This document shows positions 51,201 to 62,200 of a stretch of DNA of 64,000 nucleotides, one piece after another. Made by a program: the position numbers and the translations under genes. Numbering within the stretch: position 1 is the first letter of the stretch; the number at the start of each line of letters is the position of its first letter. The notes under the pieces were generated by a model, which ran no database searches, was not told the origin of the DNA, and saw nothing but the letters and a program-made list of their open reading frames with translations. This stretch comes from Acanthopleura granulata (lineage: Eukaryota; Mollusca; Polyplacophora; Chitonida; Chitonidae). The stretch lies in contig JABBOT010000010.1 of assembly GCA_016165875.1 (NCBI GenBank), forward strand, positions 8,587,875 to 8,651,874, given 5' to 3'.

Positions 51201-54200
51201 AGAATGAACCTGGGAGCAGTATATTGCCAGGTAAGTTACACCGTCTGTCTGCTGTGGTGAGGGCCAGACTGGGGACTGGGGAAACTCTCTGTGCCAGAGA
51301 ATGAACCAGGGAGCAGTATAATGCCAGGTAAGTTACACCGTCTGTCTGCTGTGGTGAGGGCCTGACTGGGGACTGGGGAAACTCCCTCTACCAGAGAATG
51401 AACCAGGGAGCAGTATAATGCCAGGTAAGTTACACCGTCTGTCTGCTGTGGTGAGGGCCTGACTGGGGACTGGGGAAACTCCCTCTGTCAGAGAATGAAC
51501 CAGGGAGCAGTATAATGCCAGGTAAGTTACACCGTCTGTCTGCTGTGGTGAGGGCCTGACTGGGGACTAGGGAAACTCCCTCTGTCAGAGAATGAACCAG
51601 GGAGCAGTATAATGCCAGGTAAGTTACACCGTCAGTCTGCTGTGGTGAGGACCTGACTGGGGACTAGGGAAACTCCCTCTGTCAGAGAATGAACCAGGGA
51701 GCAGTATAATGCCAGGTAAGTTACACCATCTGTCTGCTGTGGTGAGGGCCTGACTGGGGACTAGGGAAACTCCCTCTGTCAGAGAATGAACCAGGGAGCA
51801 GTATAATGCCAGGTAAGTTACACCGTCTGTCTGCTGTGGTGAGGGCCTGACTGGGGACTAGGGAAACTCCCTCTGTCAGAGAATGAACCAGGGAGCAGTA
51901 TAATGCCAGGTAAGTTACACCGTCAGTCTGCTGTGGTGAGGACCTGACTGGGGACTAGGGAAACTCCCTCTGTCAGAGAATGAACCAGGGAGCAGTATAA
52001 TGCCAGGTAAGTTACACCGTCTGTCTGCTGTGGTGAGGGCCTGACTGGGGACTAGGGAAACTCCCTCTGTCAGAGAATGAACCAGGGAGCAGTATAATGC
52101 CAGGTAAGTTACACCGTCTGTCTGCTGTGGTGAGGGCCTGACTGGGGACTGGGGAAACTCCCTCTGTCAGAGAATGAACCAGGGAGCAATATAATGCCAG
52201 GTAAGTTACACCGTCAGTCTGCTGTGGTGAGGACCTGACTGGGGACTAGGGAAACTCCCTCTGTCAGAGAATGAACCAGGGAGCAGTATAATGCCAGGTA
52301 AGTTACACCGTCTGTCTGCTGTGATGAGGGCCTGACTGGGGACTGGGGAAACTTCCTCTGTCAGAGAATGAACCAGGGAGCAATATAATGCCAGGTAAGT
52401 TACATCGTCAAATCTGCTGTGGTGAGGACCTCTTTGTGGACTGGGGGAACTCTCTCTGCCAGAGAATGAACCAGGGAGCAGTATAATGCCAGGTAAGTTA
52501 CACCGTCAGTCTGCTGTGGTGAGGGCCTGACTGGGGACTGGGGAAACTCCCTCTGTCAGAGAATGAACCAGGGAGCAATATAATGCCAGGTAAGTTACAC
52601 CGTCAAATCTGCTGTGGTGAGGACCTCTTTGTGGACTGGGGAAACTCTCTCTGCCAGAGAATGAACCAGGGAGCAGTATAATGCCAGGTAAGTTACACCG
52701 TCAGTCTGCTGTGGTGAGGACTTCTCTGTGGACTGGAGAAACTCTCTCTGCCAGGGAATGAACCAGGGAGCAGTATAATGCCAGGTAATTTACACCGTCT
52801 GTCTGCTGTGGTGAGGGCCTGACTGGGGACTGGGGAAACTCCCTCTGTCAGAGAATGAACCAGGGAGCAATATAATGCCAGGTAAGTTACACCGTCAAGT
52901 CTGCTGTGGTGAGGACCTCTTTGTGGACTGGGGAAACTCTGTCTGTAAGAGAATGAACCAGGGAGCAGTATAATGCCAGGTAATTTACACCGTCTGTCTG
53001 TTGTGGTGAGGGCCTGACTGGGGACTGGGGAAACTCCCTCTGTCAGAGAATGAACCAGGGAGCAATATAATGCCAGGTAAGTTACACCGTCAAATCTGCT
53101 GTGGTGAGGACCTCTTTGTGGACTGGGGAAACTCTCTCTGTCAGAGAATGAACCAGGGAGCAGTATAATGCCAGGTAAGTTACACCGTCAGTCTGCTGTG
53201 GTGAGGACTTCTCTGTGGACTGGAGAAACTCTCTCTGCCAGGGAATGAACCAGGGAGCAGTATAATGCCAGGTAAGTTACACCATCTGTCTGCTGTGGTG
53301 AGGACCTCACTGGGGACTGGGGAAACTCTCTCTGTCAGAGAATGAACCAGGGAGCAATATAATGCCAGGTAAGTTACACCGTCAAATCTGCTGTGGTGAG
53401 GACCTCTTTGTGGACTGGGGAAACTCTCTCTGCCAGAGAATGAACCAGGGAGCAGTATAATGCCAGGTAAGTTACACCGTCTGTCTGCTGTGGTGAGGGC
53501 CTGACTGGGGACTGGGGAAACTCCCTCTGTCAGAGAATGAACCAGGGAGCAGTATAATGCCAGGTAATTTACACCGTCTGTCTGCTGTGGTGAGGGCCTG
53601 ACTGGGGACTGGGGAAACTCCCTCTGTCAGAGAATGAACCAGGGAGCAGTATAATGCCAGGTAAGTTACACCATCTGTCTGCTGTGGTGAGGGCCTGACT
53701 GGGGACTGGGGAAACTCTCTCTGTCAGAGAATGAACCAGGGAGCAGTATAATGCCAGGTAAGTTACACCGTCAGTCTGCTGTGGTGAGGACTTCTTTGTG
53801 GACTGGGGAAACTCTCTCTCCCAGAGAATGAACCAGGGAGCAGTATAATGCCAGGTAAGTTACACCGTCAGTCTGCTGTGGTGAGGACTTCTCTGTGGAC
53901 TGGAGAAACTCTCTCTGCCAGGGAATGAACCAGGGAGCAGTATAATGCCAGGTAAGTTACACCGTCAGTCTGCTGTGGTGAGGACTTCTTTGTGGACTGG
54001 GGAAACTCTCTGTCAGAGAATGAACCAGGGAGCAGTATAATGCCAGGTAAGTTACACCATCAGTCTGCTGTGGTGAGGACCTCTGTGTGGGCTGGGGAAA
54101 CTCTCTCTGCCAATGAACCAGGGAGCAGTATAATGCCAGGTAAGCTCCACTGTCTGTCTGCTGTGGTGAGGACTTCTCCGTGGACTGGGGAAACTCTCTC

Positions 54201-57200
54201 TGTCAGAGAATGAACCAGGGAGCAGTATAATGCCAGGTAAATTATACCGTCAGTCTGCTGTGGTGAGGACTTCTCTGTGGACTGGAGAAACTCCCTCTGT
54301 CAGAGAATGAACCAGGGAGCAGTATAATGCCAGGTAAGTTACACCATCAGTCTGCTGTGGTGAGGACTTCTCTGTGGACTGGGGAAACTCTCTCTGTAAG
54401 AGAATAAACCAGGGAGCAGTATAATTCCAGGTAAGTTACACCATCAGTCTGTTGTGGTGAGGACCTCTCTGTGGACTGGGGAAACTCGCCCCGCCAGAGA
54501 ATGAACCAGGGAGCAGTATAATGCCAGGTAAGTTACACCGTCAGTCTGCTGTGGTGAGGACCTCTTTGTGGGCTGGGGAAACTCTCTCTGCCAGAGAATA
54601 AACCAGGGAGCAGTATATTGCCAGGTAAGTTACACCGTCAGTCTGCTGTGGTGAGGACCTCTTTGTGGGCTGGGGAAACTCCCTCTGTCAGAGAATGAAC
54701 CAGGGAGCAGTATGATGCCAGGTAAGTTACACCATCAGTCTGCTGTGGTGAGGACCTGTGTGTGGGCTGGGGAAACTCTCTCTGCCAGAGAATGAACCAG
54801 GGAGCAGTATAATGCCAGGTAAGTTACTGTCAGTCTGCTGTGGTGAGGACCTCTGTGTGTGGACTGGGGAAACTCCCTCTGTCAGAGAATGAACCAGGGA
54901 GCAGTATAATGCCAGGTAAGTTACACCATCAGTCTGCTGTGGTGAGGACCTCTCTGTGGACTGGGGAAACTCGCCCCGCCAGAGAATGAACCAGGGAGCA
55001 GTATAATGCCAGGTAAGTTACACCGTCAGTCTGCTGTGGTGAGGACCTCTTTGTGGGCTGGGGAAACTCTCTCTGCCAGAGAATAAACCAGGGAGCAGTA
55101 TATTGCCAGGTAAGTTACACCGTCAGTCTGCTGTGGTGAGGACCTCTTTGTGGGCTGGGGAAACTCCCTCTGTCAGAGAATGAACCAGGGAGCAGTATGA
55201 TGCCAGGTAAGTTACACCATCAGTCTGCTGTGGTGAGGACCTGTGTGTGGGCTGGGGAAACTCTCTCTGCCAGAGAATGAACCAGGGAGCAGTATAATGC
55301 CAGGTAAGTTACTGTCAGTCTGCTGTGGTGAGGACCTCTGTGTGTGCACTGGGGAAACTCCCTCTGTCAGAGAATGAACCAGGGAGCAGTATAATGCCAG
55401 GTAAGTTACACCATCAGTCTGCTGTGGTGAGGACCTGTGTGTGGACTGGGGAAACTCTCTCTGTCAGAGAATGAACCAGGGAGCAGTATAATGCCAGGTA
55501 AGTTACACCTTCAGTCTGCTGTGGTGAGGACTTCTCTGTGGACTGGGGAAACTCCCTCTGTCAGAGAATGAACCAGGGAGCAGTATAATGCCAGGTAAGT
55601 TACTGTCAGTCTGCTGTGGTGTGGACTGGGGAAACTCCCTCTGTCAGAGAATGAACCAGGGAGCAGTATAATGCCAGGTAAGTTACACCATCAGTCTGCT
55701 GTGGTGAGGACCTGTGTGTGGACTGGGGAAACTCTCTCTGTCAGAGAATGAACCAGGGAGCAGTATAATGCCAAGTAAGTTACACCGTCAGTCTGCTGTG
55801 GTGAGGACTTCTCTGTGGACTGGGGAAACTCCCTCTGTCAGAGAATGAACCAGGGAGCAGTATAATGCCAGGTAAGTTACACCATCTGTCTGCTGTGGTG
55901 AGGACCTCACTGGGGACTGGGGAAACTCTCTCTGTCAGAGAATGAACCAGGGAGCAGTATAATGCCAGGTAAGTTACACCATCAGTCTGCTGTGGTGAGG
56001 ACCTCTGTGTGGGCTGGGGAAACTCTCTCTGCCAATGAACCAGGGAGCAGTATAATGCCAGGTAAGTTACACCGTCTGTCTGCTGTGGTGAGGGCCTGAC
56101 TGGGGACTGGGGAAACTCTCTGTGCCAGAGAATGAACCAGGTAAGTTGTGTCATCAATCAGCTGTGGTGAGGGTCTCGCTGATTTGTTTGGATTTTATGT
56201 AAGGTTTAACCCCTCAGGAGTTAGCTCATAAGGGACGTGAAGGTTCACGTGGTGAATTTAAGTCATACAGCAAATTAAGCGATACAACTGAATGTTATAT
56301 TAAGGATACCCCTTGTTATCCAAATTTCACATTAGCCCAAAATATAGATCAAATATGGCCATATGTATATATATTCTGAAGGCTAAACAACTCCTACTTC
56401 CAAAAAAGCTTTTAAAATTTGCCTAAGTTAATATTAATCAAAATAAATAGAAAGTTTGACAAAAATCAGAGCTTTTTTTTGTCCAGTTTTCAACATTTTC
56501 CAGCTTTTCTTACTATTTAAACTAAAAAACGTCCCACAGATTTTTACTATTCATCTTAGATTGTTCTGAAGGATCATTTAAAGGTGAAACTTTCAAAAAA
56601 AAAAAAAAAGTTTTTGGAACTTTGATTTTCTTCTACTAATATCTTAATATTTAAAAAAAAGACATCAAAAATTTGTAAGGGTGTTTTTTGTGCGTTTAGT
56701 ATTTAGCTAAATTTTTGCCAAGTTTTACCGCATTATGTTGAACAATAAGTGAGAAATAAGAAGTATTTCATCACACAACCGTCTTAAAAAGAGAAAGGGA
56801 GAAGAAGACCAAAATATCTGGAGGAGCATTATGTGTGACAAAATTCATTATCAGTTCATTTACCAATTAATTTTAATCATGAGCTGCCCTGCCTCTAGTT
56901 AACGTGAACATATCTACTTATGTTAAATTTTAAAACTTATCATGTTCCATGAAAGCTTAAATTGGCGTTTTATCTTAACATTTCTGATCAAAACCTGCTA
57001 AAAAGTGTTTATAAACCCCTTCCCCATTGGCACCCCATGTGGTGATTAACGCAGTTGTTTTAATGAAAAGGTTTGCCTGAGTAATCTGCACAGCCAACCA
57101 AGCACAGTCAGTAGCAGGAGGCAATACACATTTACTAAAGGCCTGTCAATTCACAGCACGTAACCCCCTCCCCTCAGTGAGCCAATCCCATAATCAGGTG

Positions 57201-57898
57201 GAACAAAGAAAACACAGCAGCCTTGGTTCACAAAATGTTGTACATTTTGTCAAATTTAAGGTATTTACAATTGGTATTTGGTTTTCTTTAAGTCAGAGGA
57301 AAGATAGGAGAGTGGAGAATAAAAACGTGAAAAAGAGAAACTTCGATCAAGTTTCACCCCTGAGGGGTTCTAATGTCCTCAGTGAACAAGAATGCAGTCA
57401 CACTTGGTCTCCATAATCTCTGTAATTGTAAAATAATCTTCTGTCTGTAGAGCCACCTTTTGTTTCTTCATAGGTAAGGTGAATCCAACACAGTGTGAAG
57501 CGGTTACCATGGTAGCAGCTCAGGTGATTGGTAACCATACAGCGGTAACCATTGGCTGCAGTAACGGCCATTTTGAACTGAACGTTTACAAACCAATGAT
57601 CGTGCGGAATGTTCTGCAGTCCATCAGGTTATTGGGGGATTCCTGTCGCTCGTTTGCAAACAACTGTGTCATCGGTATCAAAGCAAATGAAAGTCGTATC
57701 AGTCAGCTGCTGAATGAATCTCTTATGTTAGTGACAGCTCTGAACCCACACATTGGGTATGATAATGCCTGTAAAATTGCCAAACAGGCCCACCAAGAAG
57801 GGACAACTCTTAAAGAAGCTGCCCTCAAGCTGGGCATTCTAACATCAGAGCAGTTTGAGCAGTGGGTCAGACCAGAGAACATGATTAGTCCAAAATAA
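39258..57898 (+). CDS. FH: Fumarate hydratase, class II, mitochondrial type (9 exons, complete)
   Basis: Exons: 39258-39419, 42950-43075, 43420-43530, 44030-44206, 44533-44688, 45513-45624, 46035-46115, 46392-46595 and 57474-57898. They total 1554 nt in continuous phase, giving 517 residues (human 510). FH interconverts fumarate and malate in the citric acid cycle as a homotetramer. Exon 1 is basic and Ser/Thr-rich with few acidic residues, as expected of a mitochondrial import signal. Class II motifs are present: [72 protein letters not shown], and [11 protein letters not shown] across the exon 8/9 junction (about residues 369-380). An upstream in-frame GTG was rejected as start in favour of ATG at 39258. 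Intron 8 is about 10.9 kb and almost entirely one tandem array. Confidence 0.97.
40490..41440 (-). pseudogene. DDE transposase pseudogene in FH intron 1
   Basis: Minus-strand fragments in shifting frames match a transposase type I recall from invertebrates: [116 protein letters not shown], and NSTDLTQPL. The D of NYDE and the GDN motif are the expected acidic residues of a DDE/DDD nuclease. Stops and frameshifts (for example after ILDAGRRR) make it inactive. I would place it among DDE_1/pogo-like elements, with moderate certainty. Confidence 0.75.
41930..42899 (+). repeat. Minisatellite in FH intron 1 (56-bp unit, about 17 copies)
   Basis: The unit reads ACCTCAAGGTAGGCCTATAT, ATACATGTATTATTACCGAT, CTGTTCTGTACACAAC. 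The array ends about 50 bp before exon 2 but contains no recognisable exon sequence. The marked variant TGTGCACAACACCTCATGGT occurs twice, 280 bp (five units) apart, showing block duplication. As 56 is not divisible by three, staggered spurious open frames appear. Confidence 0.97.
45095..45366 (+). mobile_element. tRNA-derived SINE, fullest copy
   Basis: From 5' to 3' it shows an A-box-like GGTTGGTTAGCGCAAC, a B-box-like GAGTTCAAGTCC, a body (TGCTGGCTTCCTCTCAGGCA, CAGATGGTCGTGGGTTTC, GTTTCCTCCCACTAT) and a 3' tail ATATTCTTAAGTACGGCG, AAAAACACCAATCAAAT, AAATAAATAA. The polymerase III boxes mark it as tRNA-derived. It lies in FH intron 5 in the sense orientation and is the reference for other copies here. 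Confidence 0.9.
46392..46595 (+). CDS. FH: FH exon 8, carrying the first half of the fumarase signature
   Basis: This 204-nt exon encodes about residues 308-376, from [20 protein letters not shown] through [20 protein letters not shown] to [13 protein letters not shown], with the last Gly codon split by the intron. GSS-x-MP-x-K-x-N is the family signature and forms the flexible catalytic loop. The donor is CCAG followed by GTAAGTT. The last 60 or so nt of the exon, plus about 35 nt of intron, are the template of the 97-bp array that follows. Confidence 0.96.
46520..56145 (+). repeat. Giant minisatellite spanning FH exon 8 donor (97-bp unit, about 98 copies)
   Basis: The array starts inside FH exon 8 and runs about 9.6 kb. 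Measured from CAGAGAATG at 46563 to the next at 46660, the unit is 97 bp. It holds the exon tail (CTGGGGAAACTC, then a segment coding [11 protein letters not shown]), the donor CCAGGTAAGT, and intron sequence TACACCGTCTGTCTGCTGTG with GTGAGGGCCTGACTGGGG. Most units keep CAGGTAAGT exactly; a minority read CAGGTAATT, CAAGTAAGT or CAGGTAAAT. Block duplications are visible, for example the CTCGCCCCGCC variant at 54485 and 54970 (485 bp, five units). The last unit, near 56115-56145, is shortened. Confidence 0.98.
56150..57470. other. Unique part of FH intron 8
   Basis: About 1.3 kb of AT-rich intron follows the array, with a 15-nt A run near 56596. It ends with the acceptor TTTTGTTTCTTCATAG. No gene or element was recognised. 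Confidence 0.6.
57474..57898 (+). CDS. FH: FH exon 9, C-terminal exon
   Basis: This 425-nt exon starts GTAAGGTGAATCC after CTTCATAG and encodes [60 protein letters not shown] and [20 protein letters not shown]. It completes the signature begun in exon 8 (K-V-N) and the C-terminal domain of the superfamily. Confidence 0.97.
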
Positions 57899-58725
57899 TA
57901 ATCTCAGCCAATCAAATTATTTGCGTAATGATTTGCATTTTCTGCGCAGGTGCAATATAAATTCCTAACTGCTTGTCTGGCCCGTAACTTTGAGCAATTT
58001 CTACTGCCATCAGTTTATAAAGAGGGCTTCCGTCTTCATGTTTTTGAGAATAGCTGTTATAGTTCTGACATGTCAGAGTCACAGGTCTTTTTGGCCGACT
58101 TGGTTTGGAGGCTTAAGTATAATATATGCAGTTTACTAGAGCTCTAGCCGATACATACCAGTGGCCTATGTACAGTTTTATATGTGTGAGTATAAATTGC
58201 CTTCATATCTCCACAACTCCTTTCTTAAAGGCGGAATATCTGCAATTTAAAAAACATCATTACCCTTTAATACACAGATGTCACCTTTTCCAATTTAGCC
58301 CTTGTTAATGATTAACATCCCTTGTAGATCATTTTATGATATTTTGGGAGAGAGGAGAGGATGAGGGGTTAGGAAATTCCATACGAGGGTCGGAGTATGT
58401 AGCTCTTGCTATCGAGAGCAGGACCCTGGACACACTGCCGAAGTGCTGTGAAGAGTTATGCTTTGAACAGCTAAAATTCAGAAGTGTTTACATTTAAAGT
58501 ATTAATCCAAGTGCAACATATTTTATGGAAATAAGAGTTCACAACAGGAGAGTTGTCTCATCAGTACTGATTTACACATTTTTACACTATGTATGGTTTG
58601 GCATTCCAGTAACTTACAAGCCAGGTTCTCCTAACTACAGCAGACATGTATAGTCTGACATACTGTTCATGACGACCTGAAATTTCCCCCAAAGTGCATT
58701 TTTGGATTCAAGTAAATGTCATCAA
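57899..58725. other. FH: FH 3' UTR and flank
   Basis: This is non-coding sequence after the FH stop, presumably including the 3' UTR. I could not fix the cleavage site. Open frames here are short and unsupported. Confidence 0.5.
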
Positions 58726-58729
58726 AAAT

Positions 58730-58935
58730 AATTTATTTATTCAAGTGATTGATATTTTTTGCCGTACTCAAGAACATTTCACTGATGACGGCTAGCATTA
58801 TAGTGTGAAGAAACCGAGCAGTGCCAGAGTTGGAGGGGAGGGGAAGGGAACCCTCACCGTCCTCACCATTCTCAGGTTGCTGGCAGACCTTCCCACGTAT
58901 GTTGGAGAGGAAGCCTCAAAGGGAACTTTCGGTGC
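58730..58935 (-). mobile_element. SINE copy, reverse orientation
   Basis: The reverse complement reads CTTCCTCTCCAACATACGTG, GGAAGGTCTGCCAGCAACCT, ATAATGCTAGCCGTCATCAG, TGTTCTTGAGTACGGC and a TCACTTGAATAAATAA tail, matching the family. The 5' promoter part is eroded or absent. Confidence 0.8.
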
Positions 58936-59489
58936 TAAATCTTGCATATATCTATACGGATACCATCCTACCTTCCGAACAAAGTTTCGAGCACCTTCCT
59001 GTGATGGACATAACTCTTGAGCAACTTAGTCATGGACAACGTTTTTATGTCATTTACACTATGTAGGCACAAGCATGCAACTGCTGCCTACTGCCATCAT
59101 TACACCTCATTTGCAGGTGTTGTAATGTGGGCCTGTAGCGTGTTGCCATTTGTAACCAAAGGTTACTTGCATTAGTATTACGTTATTGTGGTATATATTT
59201 GAAAGATAAACTAACATATTTCAAAATCATTACTTGCACTAGTCGTTCATACATGTATAATTGTTTGTTTTTTAATTTGTTAACTGCATTTATAATTGTA
59301 TATGTAAACCTCAAGATTTTGTAATACAAAGTTTGACATTATGTTCAAATGAGTTATGAGAAAAACTTTGAATTAAATCCACATTATCCCAAAAGGAATA
59401 ATCCAGAGACAGCCACAGAAAAGCTCTTATTTACTGAATAAATAACAAAATTTTAATGCAAGGTTGACTGTTTATTTCCCTAAAGCTAC

Positions 59490-59692
59490 AGAGGGGCCCA
59501 GAAACCTCTCACAAATGTGGTCGCCGTGAGTTCAAGTCCAGCTCACGCTGGCTTCCGTCAGCAAACTGCTGATAGGCGTGGGTTTTCCAGGGCTCTGCCC
59601 GGTTTCCTCCCACCATAATGGTGTTCGCTGTCATATAAGTGAAATATTCTTGAATACGGCGTAAAATACCTGTCAAATAAATAAATAAATAA
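59490..59692 (+). mobile_element. SINE copy
   Basis: The copy includes AAACCTCTCACAAATGTGGT, CGCCGTGAGTTCAAGTCCAG (B box), GCAAACTGCTGATAGGCGTG, GGTTTCCTCCCACCATAATG, TTCTTGAATACGGCGTAAAA and an AAATAAATAAATAA tail. Confidence 0.88.
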
Positions 59693-60829
59693 AAATACTA
59701 ACCAAATTCAGAAGAAACTCCACAACAAACTGCAATATAACAGGAGTGGCGTTTTGCGTTCATGCTGACTGTAAACTGTTCACGTGCACATCCTCAGACT
59801 TATGTGCTGCTGGGGCATGCTGCAGCGGTATGGACACTCGGCACATTTTGACTTCTCAAAGTTTCCACCGTGGTTTCCTGTGGTTTCTTCTGGACATGTA
59901 GCTTGGTTTCTTCTGGGCATTGTCTGGGTCCTCACATATACCATGCTATTTAAGTTCTCCCAAAAAGTCTGTGTCGTCTTGCAGCAGGGCCTTTCGTTAA
60001 GTGAATGACCAGTGTTTATAGATGGCATATCAAGAAGTTACTGGCCGATGGACGGAACAGCAATCTTTCGCAGCCGTTTACTTGTAACCAAAAATCTACC
60101 AGATAATGCCTGATGGCATGTACACACGTAAACCAGCTGTGATGAGGACAAACGTCGGGTGCAAGATAAAAACATTAAAAGTTTTCAATGGTGAGGTAAT
60201 AGTCTGATCCATTTCAAGCCAGAACATCTGCTTTAAATTTCAGTCTCGGAAGTTGTAGGGAAGTATGCAGGCAGCACAATCGTATCTCAAAAGGAGGTAT
60301 GCCACCCATTTTGGCTAAAATTCCAACTTTCCGCCTTCACCTACAGATTTTCTCAAAGAAACTTCCAGATCCTTGAGATACACAATTAAATTATCCAGAT
60401 AAAATAATACTTTAAGTCACACAATTCAACCCGATTGAGGCTCATGCAAAACATTTTGTGCCCAAAATGTGAAAGCCTGTAACGTTTCCGTAGAAAATCT
60501 CAGGTGTAGTTTCGTTAACTCAATCCGGAATGTGATAACGTTAGAAATAAACTCTGGAGACACAGTAGAGAGAAACAGTCGTGTTTCAATGCGAATATAT
60601 TTTCATCTGATAGAAATCATTACTAATATCAGTGTCACGAACTTCGAAACATTCCTTAAACTGAAGATTATTCATTCCGATATCTTTTAACTGGCATGTT
60701 GTCCTTTTTCAGTATGGCGAATAACCTTAACCGCATGCAGTTGTCCCTGGTCTGGTGTAAGACCGTTTGAGAAAGGAATGACGAGCACTGTGTCTTGAAC
60801 ACTACGGGAGAGTATCCCAAATTGAATAG

Positions 60830-60962
60830 GGTCCGCTAGCAACCGCGCTTGGTCGTGGTTTTTCCTCGGGCTCTGCCCGGTTTCCTCCCACCATAATGCT
60901 GGCCGTCGTCGTATAAGTGAGATATTCTTGAGTACGCTGTCAAACATCAATGGAATAAATTA
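60830..60962 (+). mobile_element. SINE copy, 3' part
   Basis: The fragment includes GCTAGCAACCGCGCTTGGTC, GTTTCCTCCCACCATAATGC, GTCGTCGTATAAGTGAGATA and TTCTTGAGTACGCTGTCAAA. It is 5'-truncated. Confidence 0.8.
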
Positions 60963-61167
60963 GATAGCCATAAGACGACGCCGCAGAGAGCCTCGCATGC
61001 ATATTTTAACACTGGTATGGCCACTGACATGTCCTGCGAAATTAAAATAAAACCAGACATGTCTATTCAAAGCTGTAAATATATACCCCTACTGTACACG
61101 AGTTTTACCCAATTCGATTTGAAATACTAACACGTCGCCATTTCACGAGCAAACAATAATTTTTTAT

Positions 61168-61290
61168 TATTGACTGCTGTCGATAGATGGGAACTACTGT
61201 CGAAGGATGCGGACTACTGTCAATGAATGGGAACTACTGTCGATTAATGAGGGCTACTGTCGATGGCCGGAGACTCTTGTCAGTGGATAA
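61168..61290 (+). repeat. Short minisatellite, 20-bp unit, about six copies
   Basis: CTACTGT (first copy CTGCTGT, last CTCTTGT) recurs at 61194, 61214, 61234, 61254 and 61274, exactly 20 bp apart, with consensus GGAACTACTGTCGATGAATG. It lies in intergenic DNA. Confidence 0.92.
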
Positions 61291-61299
61291 GGAATGCAG

Positions 61300-62200
61300 T
61301 TGATAGAGGGGCACAGCAGATCTTCTGCGTTTGTTTTTGAATAGGATTTACAGCACTTTCCTTTGTCGTGAAACACTGAAAAAATATTGGGTGTATACAT
61401 ACCGAAATGTACGAATGTTTGTCTTAGTCATTTACCTGACATACATTGCGCGTTGCCAATGTGAAAAACGAACATTCTATTCAAACGCTGAAATGTTCAA
61501 AAGTCTTTTTTTCACGTTCAGAGCACATAATGGGTATAATGTGAATAAAACCGTAATTCAAGTATATCAATTATTTTATGTATATTTTTGTAAAGAATTT
61601 TAAATTATTCGTAGCTTTTCAACCTGAAAAATGTATTTATAATGACAAAGGGCATTTCAGATATAAAATGTGAGAGAGTTGAAAAGTTTAAATTCTCTTT
61701 CAATCTGTTCGTATCTTGGATAAATCTCGTAAGCAATCGCTTATCAAATGCTTTTTGGATGATGCGAATAACTTAAGCCGAGAGAGGAGAGTCTCTTTAG
61801 AAATATATCTATCTTTCTGAGTGATTTGAAACAAGTCAGTCTCACCTCTAATTCTTAAGGAGCTGGCCATTTTGTAAACCTGACCAAACCTGAAATGGCG
61901 CGTTTTCTTCTTACAGTGCTTTCTATTGACTTGTGCGGTAAATAAGACATATGATACCATCGAATAATTTTATTTTTACATTCAGTGTTAAAAGAAATAT
62001 ATAAATATTTTTTCTTCTCATAAATTCTCAGTGTTTTCTTCAGAAATAGAATACTTGATAATATATATTTAAAAACACACAATATTGCAACGCCTGGTCT
62101 ACCAAAGTATATGTGATGAGTGGAACATGCACATGGACGCAATACCAAAACAAACCTGGAATAATACCCTGTTCACACAATCTGTGTGATGCACATATTT
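61300..62200. other. Intergenic, nothing recognised
   Basis: This AT-rich sequence upstream of the last gene has only short overlapping open frames on both strands and no domain. Confidence 0.5.
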
